DNA from: Streptomyces endophytica | GTDB taxonomy: Bacteria > Actinomycetota > Actinomycetes > Streptomycetales > Streptomycetaceae | Reading direction: 5' to 3' | DNA: 64,000 bases | NCBI RefSeq assembly: GCF_026153355.1 | Contig: NZ_CP110636.1 | Span: 4,154,001 to 4,218,000 of the forward strand | Shown: piece by piece, positions 54,757-62,950 of the stretch | How positions within the stretch are numbered: position 1 is the stretch's first letter | Layout of the letters: the number at the start of each line of letters is the position of its first letter | Program-made: the position numbers and the translations under genes | The notes under the pieces: generated by a model | The model's input: the letters and a program-made list of their open reading frames with translations, nothing else | What the model was told of the DNA's origin: nothing | Database searches by the model: none

Positions 54757-57426
54757 ATGTCCGAATACGACGCGCGGGGGAAGATCAACCGGGCGCTGCT
54801 GATCGGTGTCCACGACTACGCCACGCTGAGCGGCCTGCCCGCGGTGGAGGACAACCCCGCCGAGCTGTCCCGCGCCCTGACCGCCACCGACCTGTTCACC
54901 GCCGACGAGGTCACCCTCTGCCGGCCGGCCGAGCCGTGGGAGCTGAGCCAGGCGCTCAAGACCGCCGCCGACGAGGCCCGCGGACTGCTGCTGGTGTACT
55001 TCTCCGGGCACGGCTGGGTCGGCAGCGACGGCGGCGACCTGCAGCTGATGGTCGGCGCCTCGGTGCCCCGGCAGAGCCACACCACCGTCTCCTGGCACGA
55101 CGTGGTGCTCTCCTGCCTCGACAGCGCCCGCGCCGAACGCATCGTGATCGTCCTGGAGTGCTGCTACGCGGGCAACGCCGGCGGCGCCTTCCACTCCCAC
55201 CGCAAGCCCATGTCGCTGCTGATGGCCGCCCAGCCCAACCGCCGGATCTTCAGCGGCGAGGAACCGGCCGGCGGCACCGTCTTCACCCGCGCCCTGGTGC
55301 AGATCCTCCGAAGCGGCATCCCCGGCCGACGGTTCGTCACCTTCGAGGACCTCGTACGGGAACTGCGGGTCCGGCTCGCCGGGGAGCGGACGCCGATGGA
55401 CGACGTGTGGGAGCCCCGGTCGGCGAAGCAGAACACCGTCGACGACGTCGTGCTGTCCTTCGCCACCCCCGAGGCGCGGCTGCCGACCCCGCCGCGGGTC
55501 CGCTTACGCCGCTGGTTCAACCAGCACGTCCGGCCCCGCCTGAAGCTGTTGCTCGCGCTCGTCACCGCCCTGGTGCTGATCGCCGCCGGGCTCGTCGTAC
55601 GGCAGTTGATGCAGCCGCTGCCGGACTGCCCGCCCGCCCTCGAACTGCGGCTGCTCACCGCGCCGGAGGCCGAACCGACCCTGCGCCAGGCCGCGTTCGA
55701 CTACGAGATGTCCGAGGCCAACACCCGCCCGCTGCAGGGCGAGGGCGACCTCCCGGCGGGCTGCCGGCGCGCCCAGATCACCGTGTACTCGGCCGCCAAG
55801 GACCAGATCGACCAGGGCTTCGCCGCCGCCGCCCGCTGGCAGGGCGAGGCCCGGGGCACCGGCCAGGGGCAGCAGGACGGCAAGGGCACCGATCCGCTCT
55901 ACCGGCCCGGCCCGCAACCCGACCTGTGGATCCCCGAGTCCACCGCCGACTACGAGGAGGCCCGCCGCGGCATGCCCGCCACGGGCTCCCCGGCCACCCT
56001 GCACGACACCGGACCGGTCGCCTACAGCCCGCTGGTCGTCGGCATCCCCGCCGGCAAGCGGCTGGACGACGTCGAGACGGTGGGCGCCTCCTGGCAGGAC
56101 CTGCTCACCGGCACCGACAGCGGCCACCAGGACCTCAAACTGCTGCGCCCCAGCCCGGTGCTGTCCGGCACCGGCCTGCTGCACACCATCGGCCTCTACC
56201 TCGCCAACGACGGCTCGCACATCGGCTCCTCCGGCGCCCCGGACCCGGCCCTCGCCGAGGGCGCCGAGCAGCGGCTCTCCGCCCCGGGCAGCCAGTACGC
56301 GGACAGCACCGAGCTGCTGTGCTCACTGCGCCCGGCCACCGGCGCCGACACCGACGCCGCCGCCACCGGCCGGGCCCCCGCCGGCGCCGCCCGGGGCGAC
56401 CGCTCGGCGCCACTGGTCTCCGAGAAGTCCCTGGCCGACTTCAACCTCGGCCGGGCGATCGGCAGTTGCCCCGCCCTGAACGGCCCGCTCGCCCCGCGCG
56501 ACCGCTACGTCGCGTACTACCCCAGGAACGTCCCGGCGCTCGACCACCCGCTGATCCGCGTCGACTGGCGCGGCACCACGGACGCCACCGCACGGCAGGC
56601 CGCGGTCGACCACTTCGCCGACTGGCTGCGGGCCCCGGACGGCGGCCGGCCGGTGCTCACCGCGCAGGGCTACCGCCCGGTCCCCGGCAAGGACGGCACG
56701 GACCCCGCGCCCGCGCCCGGCTCCCCGCTGCGCAGCAGCCGCGCCAACGCCGACCTCGACGCCCCGGTCATCCCGTTCACGGCCGGCACCGACCAGGTCG
56801 CCCGGGTGCTCGACGGCTACGACAAGGCGCAGAAGCCCAGCCGGCTGCTGCTCCTCATGGACACCTCCACCTCGATGGCCGACGGCGGCAAGCTCCCGGT
56901 CGCCCTCGGCGCCGCGTCCCGCGCCCTGGAGATGGTCGGCAACCGCCACACCTACGGCCTGTGGACCTTCCCCGACCGCGCCCACCCCGGCGATCCGGAC
57001 GCGGTGCGCCGGGCCGTCCCCCTGGGCACGGTCGACCCGGCGCGCGGCAAGGCCGCCCTGGACGGGATCGCCAAGGGCGACCTCGTCGACCACGGCGCCG
57101 CGATGGAGGAGGCGCTGACCGCCGCCGTACGGGAGATGAAGAAGTCCTCCGGCAGCAACCAGGCCATCGTGCTGATCATGGACGAGGACGACGGCAGGCT
57201 GCGGCGCGCGGCGGGCGTCGAGCAGCGGCTGACCGCGCTGCTGAAGGAGAAGCCCGCGGTGCCGGTGCTGACGCTGGTGCTGGACAAGGCCGGCTGTGAC
57301 ACCTTCGCCCTCCAGGGGCTGGCCGGCGCGTCCCGGGGGCAGTGCGTACCCGGCGGCCCCCAGGCGCCCGATCTGCTGGCCGGCCTGATCGCGTCCATCG
57401 GCACCGCGGGCAAGGAGGACCGGTGA
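54757..57426 (+). CDS. caspase-TM-SBP-VWA fusion protein (EACC1-associated)
   Basis: An 889-residue protein with four parts. Residues 1-240 are a caspase-like (C14) domain with the catalytic His at H85 (VYFSGHGWVG) and Cys at C136 (VIVLECCYAGNAGG), and a DNxxxL-type helix near 30. After a basic stretch (RLRRWF, PRLK), residues 264-281 form one membrane helix. Residues 285-640 resemble an extracellular solute-binding domain (PDLWIPESTADY, SPLVVGIPAGKRLDD). Residues 695-885 are a VWA domain with MIDAS D702-T-S704-T-S706. Positive-inside logic puts the protease in the cytosol and the rest outside. The stop overlaps the next start. Confidence 0.85.
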   Translation: MSEYDARGKINRALLIGVHDYATLSGLPAVEDNPAELSRALTATDLFTADEVTLCRPAEPWELSQALKTAADEARGLLLVYFSGHGWVGSDGGDLQLMVGASVPRQSHTTVSWHDVVLSCLDSARAERIVIVLECCYAGNAGGAFHSHRKPMSLLMAAQPNRRIFSGEEPAGGTVFTRALVQILRSGIPGRRFVTFEDLVRELRVRLAGERTPMDDVWEPRSAKQNTVDDVVLSFATPEARLPTPPRVRLRRWFNQHVRPRLKLLLALVTALVLIAAGLVVRQLMQPLPDCPPALELRLLTAPEAEPTLRQAAFDYEMSEANTRPLQGEGDLPAGCRRAQITVYSAAKDQIDQGFAAAARWQGEARGTGQGQQDGKGTDPLYRPGPQPDLWIPESTADYEEARRGMPATGSPATLHDTGPVAYSPLVVGIPAGKRLDDVETVGASWQDLLTGTDSGHQDLKLLRPSPVLSGTGLLHTIGLYLANDGSHIGSSGAPDPALAEGAEQRLSAPGSQYADSTELLCSLRPATGADTDAAATGRAPAGAARGDRSAPLVSEKSLADFNLGRAIGSCPALNGPLAPRDRYVAYYPRNVPALDHPLIRVDWRGTTDATARQAAVDHFADWLRAPDGGRPVLTAQGYRPVPGKDGTDPAPAPGSPLRSSRANADLDAPVIPFTAGTDQVARVLDGYDKAQKPSRLLLLMDTSTSMADGGKLPVALGAASRALEMVGNRHTYGLWTFPDRAHPGDPDAVRRAVPLGTVDPARGKAALDGIAKGDLVDHGAAMEEALTAAVREMKKSSGSNQAIVLIMDEDDGRLRRAAGVEQRLTALLKEKPAVPVLTLVLDKAGCDTFALQGLAGASRGQCVPGGPQAPDLLAGLIASIGTAGKEDR

Positions 57427-58832
57427 GGAACCCCCGCGCCACCTGGCAGGCCGCCGCGCTGGCCCTGACGCTGACCGCGGCGGTCTCCGGCTGCACCTCC
57501 GGCCCCGGGCCCGGCCCCGAGAAGGGCTCGATCGTCCTGGCCACCGGCAGCGACCTCAGCAGCACCGGCGTCCGCCAGGCCCTCATCCGGGCCTTCGAGA
57601 AGCGCACCGGCCGTTCGGTGCGGATCGTCGAGCTGCCGGACACCGCCGACGGCCAGCGCAGCCAGCTGCTCGCCGCCGGCCAGTCCGGCAGCGGCGCCTA
57701 CGACGTGCTCAACCTCGACGTGGCCTGGACCGCGGAGTTCGCCGAGGCGGGCGTCATCCGCCCCTGGGGCACGAGCCTGGACGGCGACTTCCTCGACAGC
57801 GTGGTCAAGACCGTCGACTACGACGACAAGATCTGGGCCGTCCCCTTCAACACCGACGCCGGCCTGCTCTACTACCGCAAGGACATCCTCGCCAAATACG
57901 GCCACGGCTCCCCACCGCCCGACAACTGGGGGAAGCTGAAGGACCTGGCCCTCACGGTCACCGGCGCGTACAACCGCGCACTCGCCCGCAAGGCCGAGGA
58001 CGGCAAGGTCCCCGAAAACCGGCGGATGTACGGCATGGTCGCCCAGCTGCGGCCCTACGAGGGCCTGACCGTCAACACCCTGGAATCCGCCTGGGCCACC
58101 GGCGGCGACCCGGACGCCACCAGCTTCACCAAGGGCGAGCAGGTCGGCGCCCTCCAGATGGGCGTCGCGGACCTCAAGGACCGGCTGGACACGATCATGC
58201 CGCACGCGGCCATGACGATGGACGAGACGGAGAGCCGCCGCTGGTTCGCCGACGGCCGGGCGCTGTTCATGCGGAACTGGCCGGTGGAGTACGCCTCGGT
58301 CGCCGAGAAGCTCACCCCCGGCACGCAGTTCGACGTCGCCGAGCTGCCGGCCCGGGCCGCCGACGGCAAGCGGATCTCCGTCCTGGGCGGGCAGAACCTG
58401 GCGGTCTCCGCCGGCAGCAAGCGGCCGGCGGGGGCCCGCGCACTGATCGAGGCGCTCACCAGCCCTGCCAGTGAACGCTGTCTGCTGGAACGGGGGTTCG
58501 CGGCCACCCGCGACTCGGCGTACCGGGCGGCGGGCAAGGCGCCGGTCTGCCCGCTGCCGCCCGAGCGGAGCGAGCACGGCGCCACCGGGCAGCCCTGGCC
58601 CGGCCAGGAGCCGCCGTACACCAGGACGTTGTACGCGGCGCTGCTGGCGGCCGAACCGCGCCCGCGCAGCGCCCACTACCAGACGTTCAGCAAGGTCGTG
58701 CAGATCCTGGTCTCGGAGTACCTGGGCAGCCGCGGCGGTACGGCCATCGCCGACGAGCTGGCCCGCGAGGCCGACGAGGCGCTCAGCGGCCGGGGCGCAC
58801 AACGGGCGAGGCGCCCGGCGGAGGACGGCTGA
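57423..58832 (+). CDS. extracellular solute-binding lipoprotein
   Basis: A 469-residue family 1 (MalE-like) solute-binding protein. The N-terminus is a lipoprotein signal with lipobox VSGC and the lipidated Cys at C24. Segments typical of the family are SIVLATGSDLSSTGVRQALI near 37, YDVLNLDVAWTAEFAEAGVI near 97, IWAVPFNTDAGLLYYRKDIL near 137 and ALFMRNWPVEYA near 280. The GTG at 57423 overlaps the caspase stop (GTGA). No permease or ATPase gene follows, so it is probably a sensor partner of the caspase protein rather than a transporter component. Confidence 0.88.
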   Translation: MRNPRATWQAAALALTLTAAVSGCTSGPGPGPEKGSIVLATGSDLSSTGVRQALIRAFEKRTGRSVRIVELPDTADGQRSQLLAAGQSGSGAYDVLNLDVAWTAEFAEAGVIRPWGTSLDGDFLDSVVKTVDYDDKIWAVPFNTDAGLLYYRKDILAKYGHGSPPPDNWGKLKDLALTVTGAYNRALARKAEDGKVPENRRMYGMVAQLRPYEGLTVNTLESAWATGGDPDATSFTKGEQVGALQMGVADLKDRLDTIMPHAAMTMDETESRRWFADGRALFMRNWPVEYASVAEKLTPGTQFDVAELPARAADGKRISVLGGQNLAVSAGSKRPAGARALIEALTSPASERCLLERGFAATRDSAYRAAGKAPVCPLPPERSEHGATGQPWPGQEPPYTRTLYAALLAAEPRPRSAHYQTFSKVVQILVSEYLGSRGGTAIADELAREADEALSGRGAQRARRPAEDG

Positions 58833-58857
58833 TGCCGTGTTCCGCCGGGCGCCTCGC
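58806..58857. terminator. terminator overlapping the lipoprotein stop codon
   Basis: GCGAGGCGCCCGGCGGA (58806-58822) pairs perfectly with 58841-58857. An inner ACGGC/GCCGT stem carries the TGA stop (58830-58832) in its TGAT loop. It separates converging genes and should act in both directions. Confidence 0.8.
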
Positions 58858-58902
58858 GCCGTCGGTCCCGTCGTCGGGTGCCGCTGTCCGCCGTCGGCGG
58901 GG

Positions 58903-59139
58903 TCAGGCGGCGACGATCAGGTAGATGCCGTAGGCCACGGCCGCCGCGCACAGGGCGAAGGCGGCCAGCGCACCGGCCCGCGCGCCCGCCCCGGGCGCGG
59001 TCGCGGCAGCCGCCTCGCCCTCCCGGACCGGCTTGCGGGAGGTGCCGACGATGCCGACGGTGAAGAGGCCCACCAGCCCGACCGTCACCACGAGGGTGAC
59101 GCCGAAGACCTGGCCGAGGGCCGCCCAGTCGATGGTCAT
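58903..59139 (-). CDS. small two-helix membrane protein beside the PiT transporter
   Basis: A 78-residue protein with hydrophobic helices at about residues 10-32 (GVTLVVTVGLVGLFTVGIVG) and 53-76, joined by a charged/Ala-rich loop (SRKPVREGE). It lies 22 bp after the phosphate transporter on the same strand, so it is probably co-transcribed and may be an accessory subunit. I know of no biochemical function. ATG at 59139 with a GGAACC-like site upstream. Confidence 0.8.
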   Translation of the reverse strand: MTIDWAALGQVFGVTLVVTVGLVGLFTVGIVGTSRKPVREGEAAAATAPGAGARAGALAAFALCAAAVAYGIYLIVAA

Positions 59140-59161
59140 GGGGTTCCTTAGGTGAGAGCCG

Positions 59162-60445
59162 CTAGCGGGTGACCGTCGCGGCCTGGGCGCGCGGGGCGGT
59201 GGTGGTCGGGGTGTCGGTGGCGGCGGCCTGGGCCGGCACCGTGGCGTCGGCCGGGGTGTCGACGGCCGGGGCCGGGTGGCCGGCCGGGGGAGGGGAGACG
59301 GCGCGTAGCGCGGCGGTCACCACGCCCACCGGTTCGGCGGCCGGACCCTCGTTGACGTTGGTGTGGTCGATCGGCTTGCGCCGGGAAGCGGCCCAGATCG
59401 CACCGCAGACGCCCAGCGCGAGGACCGCCACCGCGGCCACGCCCCAGGTGCCCTGACCGGCCAGGAACGCGGCGCCCGCGGCGACCGCACCGGCGGCCGG
59501 CAGCGTCAGGGCCCAGGCGCCGACCATCCGGCCGGCCGTGGACCAGCGCACCACGCCGCCCTTGCGGCCGAGGCCCGAGCCCATCACGGAGCCGGAGCAG
59601 ACCTGGGTGGTGGAGAGCGCGAAGCCGAGGTGGGAGGAGGCCAGGATGGTGGCCGCGGCGCCGGTCTGGGCGGCGAAGCCCTGCGGCGGCTGGATGTCGG
59701 TGATGCCCTTGCCCATCGTGCGGATGATCCGCCAGCCGCCCAGGTACGTGCCGAGCGCGATGGCCAGGCCGGCCGAGGCGATGACCCACAGCGGCGGGTC
59801 GGCGTGCGGGGCGACGACCCCGCCGGTGATCAGCGCGAGGGTGATCACGCCCATCGTCTTCTGGGCGTCGTTCGTGCCGTGGGCGAGGGAGACCAGGGCG
59901 GCCGAGGCGATCTGCCCGGCGCGGTAGCCCTTGGCGGTGTCGGCCTCGTCGCGGCCGCGGGTCAGGCGGTAGGTGAGCCGGGTCGCCGCCATCGAGGCCA
60001 GGCCCGCGACGAACGGGGCGGCCACCGCCGGGATCAGGACCTTCATCACCACGGCCTCGCCGTGCACGCCGTGGGTGCCGACGGACACCAGGGTGGCGCC
60101 GATCAGGCCGCCGAAGAGTGCGTGGGAGGAACTGGAGGGCAGGCCCGCGAGCCAGGTGACCAGGTTCCAGACGATCGCGCCGACCAGGCCGGCGAAGATC
60201 ACCTCCGGTCTGATGCCGGAGGCTTCGTCGATGATGCCGCCGGAGATGGTCTTGGCCACCTCGACGGAGAGGAACGCGCCGACAAGATTGAGGACTGCCG
60301 ACATCGCCACCGCGGTCTTGGGTCGCAATGCCCCGGTGGAGATGGTGGTGGCCATTGCGTTGGCCGTGTCGTGGAAGCCGTTCGTAAAGTCGAACACCAA
60401 GGCCGTGACGATCACGATCCCGATGAGAAGCGTGATGTGTTCCAT
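59162..60445 (-). CDS. PiT-family inorganic phosphate transporter
   Basis: A 427-residue phosphate permease with about ten membrane segments. Both PiT signatures are present: FTNGFHDTANAMATTIS near residue 20 and LAHGTNDAQKTMGVI near 203. The C-terminal 70 residues are a Pro/Ala/Thr-rich cytoplasmic tail. The ATG at 60445 lies 50 bp downstream (minus strand) of a PHO box, which suggests PhoP control. It matches the pitH2-type gene of Streptomyces in size and in the accompanying small gene. Confidence 0.95.
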   Translation of the reverse strand: MEHITLLIGIVIVTALVFDFTNGFHDTANAMATTISTGALRPKTAVAMSAVLNLVGAFLSVEVAKTISGGIIDEASGIRPEVIFAGLVGAIVWNLVTWLAGLPSSSSHALFGGLIGATLVSVGTHGVHGEAVVMKVLIPAVAAPFVAGLASMAATRLTYRLTRGRDEADTAKGYRAGQIASAALVSLAHGTNDAQKTMGVITLALITGGVVAPHADPPLWVIASAGLAIALGTYLGGWRIIRTMGKGITDIQPPQGFAAQTGAAATILASSHLGFALSTTQVCSGSVMGSGLGRKGGVVRWSTAGRMVGAWALTLPAAGAVAAGAAFLAGQGTWGVAAVAVLALGVCGAIWAASRRKPIDHTNVNEGPAAEPVGVVTAALRAVSPPPAGHPAPAVDTPADATVPAQAAATDTPTTTAPRAQAATVTR

Positions 60446-60824
60446 TCACCCAGGCAATCAGTTCGAAGGTCAGTGTCGCTCGGAACGTACGGAGGGCGGG
60501 TGAACGGAAGGTGAACTGGGCCGGGCGCGATGATGACGCCCCCGCAGTGTTCACGCGGAGGCGCCTCCGCTGTCACTTTCGTCTCACCCGTCGGTGAACT
60601 CGCTGGGCTACGCCGGTCCGTAGCCGGTCGTGACGTGCATGACAATGTGAAGGTAACGGGCCAGTCGCCCAAGGTGGTCGATTCCCGGCCAATCCGCCCC
60701 AGCCCCGCATTTGTCCCCATATGGCGGATACCGGTCCGGCGGGCCCCCGGCGTACCCTTCCCCGGCCTGCTCGTACGGTGGCGCGCACTGCATCCGCACT
60801 CGCCGCACCGCGCCGGAGGACCCC
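60446..60824. other. 379-bp divergent intergenic region
   Basis: Besides the PHO box at 60495-60516, this gap contains a CGGAGGCGCCTCCG palindrome near 60548-60561 and a GGAGGA ribosome-binding site at 60815-60820 for the aldolase. I see no coding sequence or clear aldolase promoter. Confidence 0.5.
60495..60516 (-). promoter_or_regulatory. PHO box upstream of the phosphate transporter
   Basis: On the minus strand GTTCACCTTCC and GTTCACCCGCC are two contiguous 11-bp direct repeat units, matching the Streptomyces PhoP-binding consensus closely. They stand 50 bp before the transporter start. Confidence 0.85.
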
Positions 60825-61493
60825 ATGAAGGACCGTCCCGACCAGCTCGCCGCCGCCTGGAGCGACCTGGTCGAAACCGCCCGCAGAACCGTCGCCGACG
60901 GCCTGGTCGTCGGCACCTCGGGGAACGTCTCGTGCCGCCTGAAGGACCTGATCCTGGTCACCCCCAGCGGCGTCCCCTACGACCGGCTCGGCCCCCACGA
61001 CACCACCGCCGTCGACCTCGAAGGGCGCCAGATCATCGGCCACCTCCGGCCGACCAGCGAGCTCCCGATGCACCTGGCGGTCTACCGCAGCACCCCCGCC
61101 GGCGCGGTCGTCCACACCCACGCCCCGCACGCCACCGCCGTCTCCACCCTCGTCACCGAACTCCCCCCGGTCCACTACATGGCCGCGGCACTCGGCGGCC
61201 CCGTCCGCGTCGCCCCCTACGCGCTCTACGGCAGCGACGAGCTCGCCGGCCACATGCTGGAGGCGCTCCGCGACCGCACCGGCTGCCTGCTGCAGAACCA
61301 CGGCACCCTCACCTACGGCGACAGCCTCGACCAGGCCCTGGACCGCACCGCCCAGCTGGAGTGGATGTCCCGGGTCTGGCTGCTCGCCCACTCCGTGCCC
61401 GGCCGCACGCCGGCCGTGCTGTCCCCCGCCCAGCTCGACGCGGCCGGCACCCGCCTGGGCGGCTACGGCCAGCCCAACGGCGCCCGCGGCTGA
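60825..61493 (+). CDS. class II aldolase/adducin-family protein (fuculose-phosphate aldolase-like)
   Basis: A 222-residue zinc aldolase. Features are VGTSGNVSCRLKDLILVTPSG near residue 27, the catalytic Glu in PTSELPMHLAVYR near 83, zinc histidines in VVHTHAPHATAV near 100 and LLQNHGTLTYG near 158. Members cleave fuculose-, rhamnulose- or related sugar phosphates. The exact sugar is not predictable. The ATG at 60825 has a GGAGGA site 4 nt upstream. Confidence 0.9.
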   Translation: MKDRPDQLAAAWSDLVETARRTVADGLVVGTSGNVSCRLKDLILVTPSGVPYDRLGPHDTTAVDLEGRQIIGHLRPTSELPMHLAVYRSTPAGAVVHTHAPHATAVSTLVTELPPVHYMAAALGGPVRVAPYALYGSDELAGHMLEALRDRTGCLLQNHGTLTYGDSLDQALDRTAQLEWMSRVWLLAHSVPGRTPAVLSPAQLDAAGTRLGGYGQPNGARG

Positions 61494-61522
61494 CCGCGGC
61501 CGGAGCCCGGACGCACCCGGGA

Positions 61523-61551
61523 CGGCGGCCCGCCCAGCCGGGCGGCCGCCG
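61523..61551. terminator. terminator after the aldolase
   Basis: CGGCGGCC-C-GCCC pairs with GGGC-GGCCGCCG around an AGCC loop, with one bulged C, 30 nt after the stop. Confidence 0.6.
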
Positions 61552-61616
61552 GCCCGCGGTCACCCCGACGACTGCGCCAAGTGGCCGCACCCGGCGCCGC
61601 CGCCCACACTGAGGGG

Positions 61617-62743
61617 GTGCGTCCGGTTACCGCGGCGGCTGTGGCCGTCCTCACCGTGGCCGGTGCCGGGGCGGCTGCCGTGGCGGTCGGCCGGTACGCC
61701 GGCGACATTGCCCTGAAACCATCGCCCGACCACCCTCTTCCGGGGGACTCCCGGCTCACCGTGCACTCCGCCGGCGGGCAGCGGATCGCCCTCACCCGCA
61801 GCCTGGCGTCCCTGCGGCCCGGCACCTACGGCCTGACCGGCGCCGGCTGCCACGCGGAGGTCGGCTCCGTCGTGCACGGCGCCCCGCACCCCGCCGACGC
61901 CGTCGTCCGCCGCCTGGAGCGGGTCACCCATGGCACCCTGCGGCCCGGCATGCGGATGCGGCTCACCCCCCAGGTGCACAGCGGCAACCCCCGTGACGCC
62001 CTCGGCCTCGACTGCGCCGACGTCGACGTCCCCGGCGAACTCGGGCCGCTGCCGGCCTGGTTCGTCCCCGGCGTACGCGACACCTGGGTGATCACCGCGC
62101 ACGGCCTGGGCACCACCCGCGAACACCCCATGGTGGTCATGCCGTTCCTGCACCGCCACCGGCTGCCCGTCCTCGACCTGGCCTACCGCAACGACCCGGG
62201 CGCCCCGCGCACCACCGACGGCATCAACCACCTCGGCGACAGCGAATGGCGCGACCTGGACGCGGCGATCCGCTACGCCGTCCGCTACGGCGCCCGCGAC
62301 GTCGTCCTCCACGGCTGGGGCGTCGGCGCCACCATGGCGCTGCGCGCCGCCACCCACTCCGCGCTGCGCGACCGGATCAGCGGACTGATCCTGGACTCGC
62401 CGGTCCTGGACCGGCACACCACAGTCCGCGCGCTGGCCGCCGCCCGGGGGTCCCGCGCGCCCTGCTGCCGCTCGTCGTCCGGGCCGCCGAGGGCGTCACC
62501 GGGATGCCCGTCCACCGCCCCGCCGACGCCGCGGACCCGGCCGCCCTCAACGCGCCCACGCTGATCTTCCACGGCCCCGACGACCGGATCGCCCCCTGGG
62601 CGGCCTCCCGCGCCTTCGCCGCCCGCCGCCCCGACATGGTCACCCTGCACGCCGTCCCGCACGCCCCGCACGCCGCGATGTGGAACGCCGACCCGGCCGG
62701 CTACGAGGAGGCGCTGCGCCGCTTCCTCACCCCCCTCATGTGA
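61617..62743 (+). CDS. membrane-anchored alpha/beta hydrolase, one-base frameshift
   Basis: A protein of about 375 residues with an N-terminal membrane anchor (AAAVAVLTVAGAGAAAVAV, residues 5-23). The alpha/beta-hydrolase region has TWVITAHGLGTTREHP near 158 and DVVLHGWGVGATMAL near 225, where the nucleophile position is G-W-G rather than G-x-S-x-G, so ordinary esterase activity is doubtful. The frame breaks at a G5 run (62446-62450); after it, LIFHGPDDRIAP and HAPHAAMWN supply the acid and His regions. The GTG at 61617 is the likely start. Confidence 0.78.
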
Positions 62744-62950
62744 CGCCCCGCGCGGCGGCCCGGGTATCGGGTCGTGTGCCGCCGGGCGCGCCCCGGCCCC
62801 CGGCCCCGGCCCGGCCGGCGCGGTGACGTCCCGGCATACCCAAGGACAACTCCCCCCATCCGGGATGGGTCGGCGCGATGACGGCGCCCCACCAGATCGC
62901 AAGCCGGGTTCCGATTGGGCTTTCGGGCCGTCAGCGGCAAGACTGCTCCT

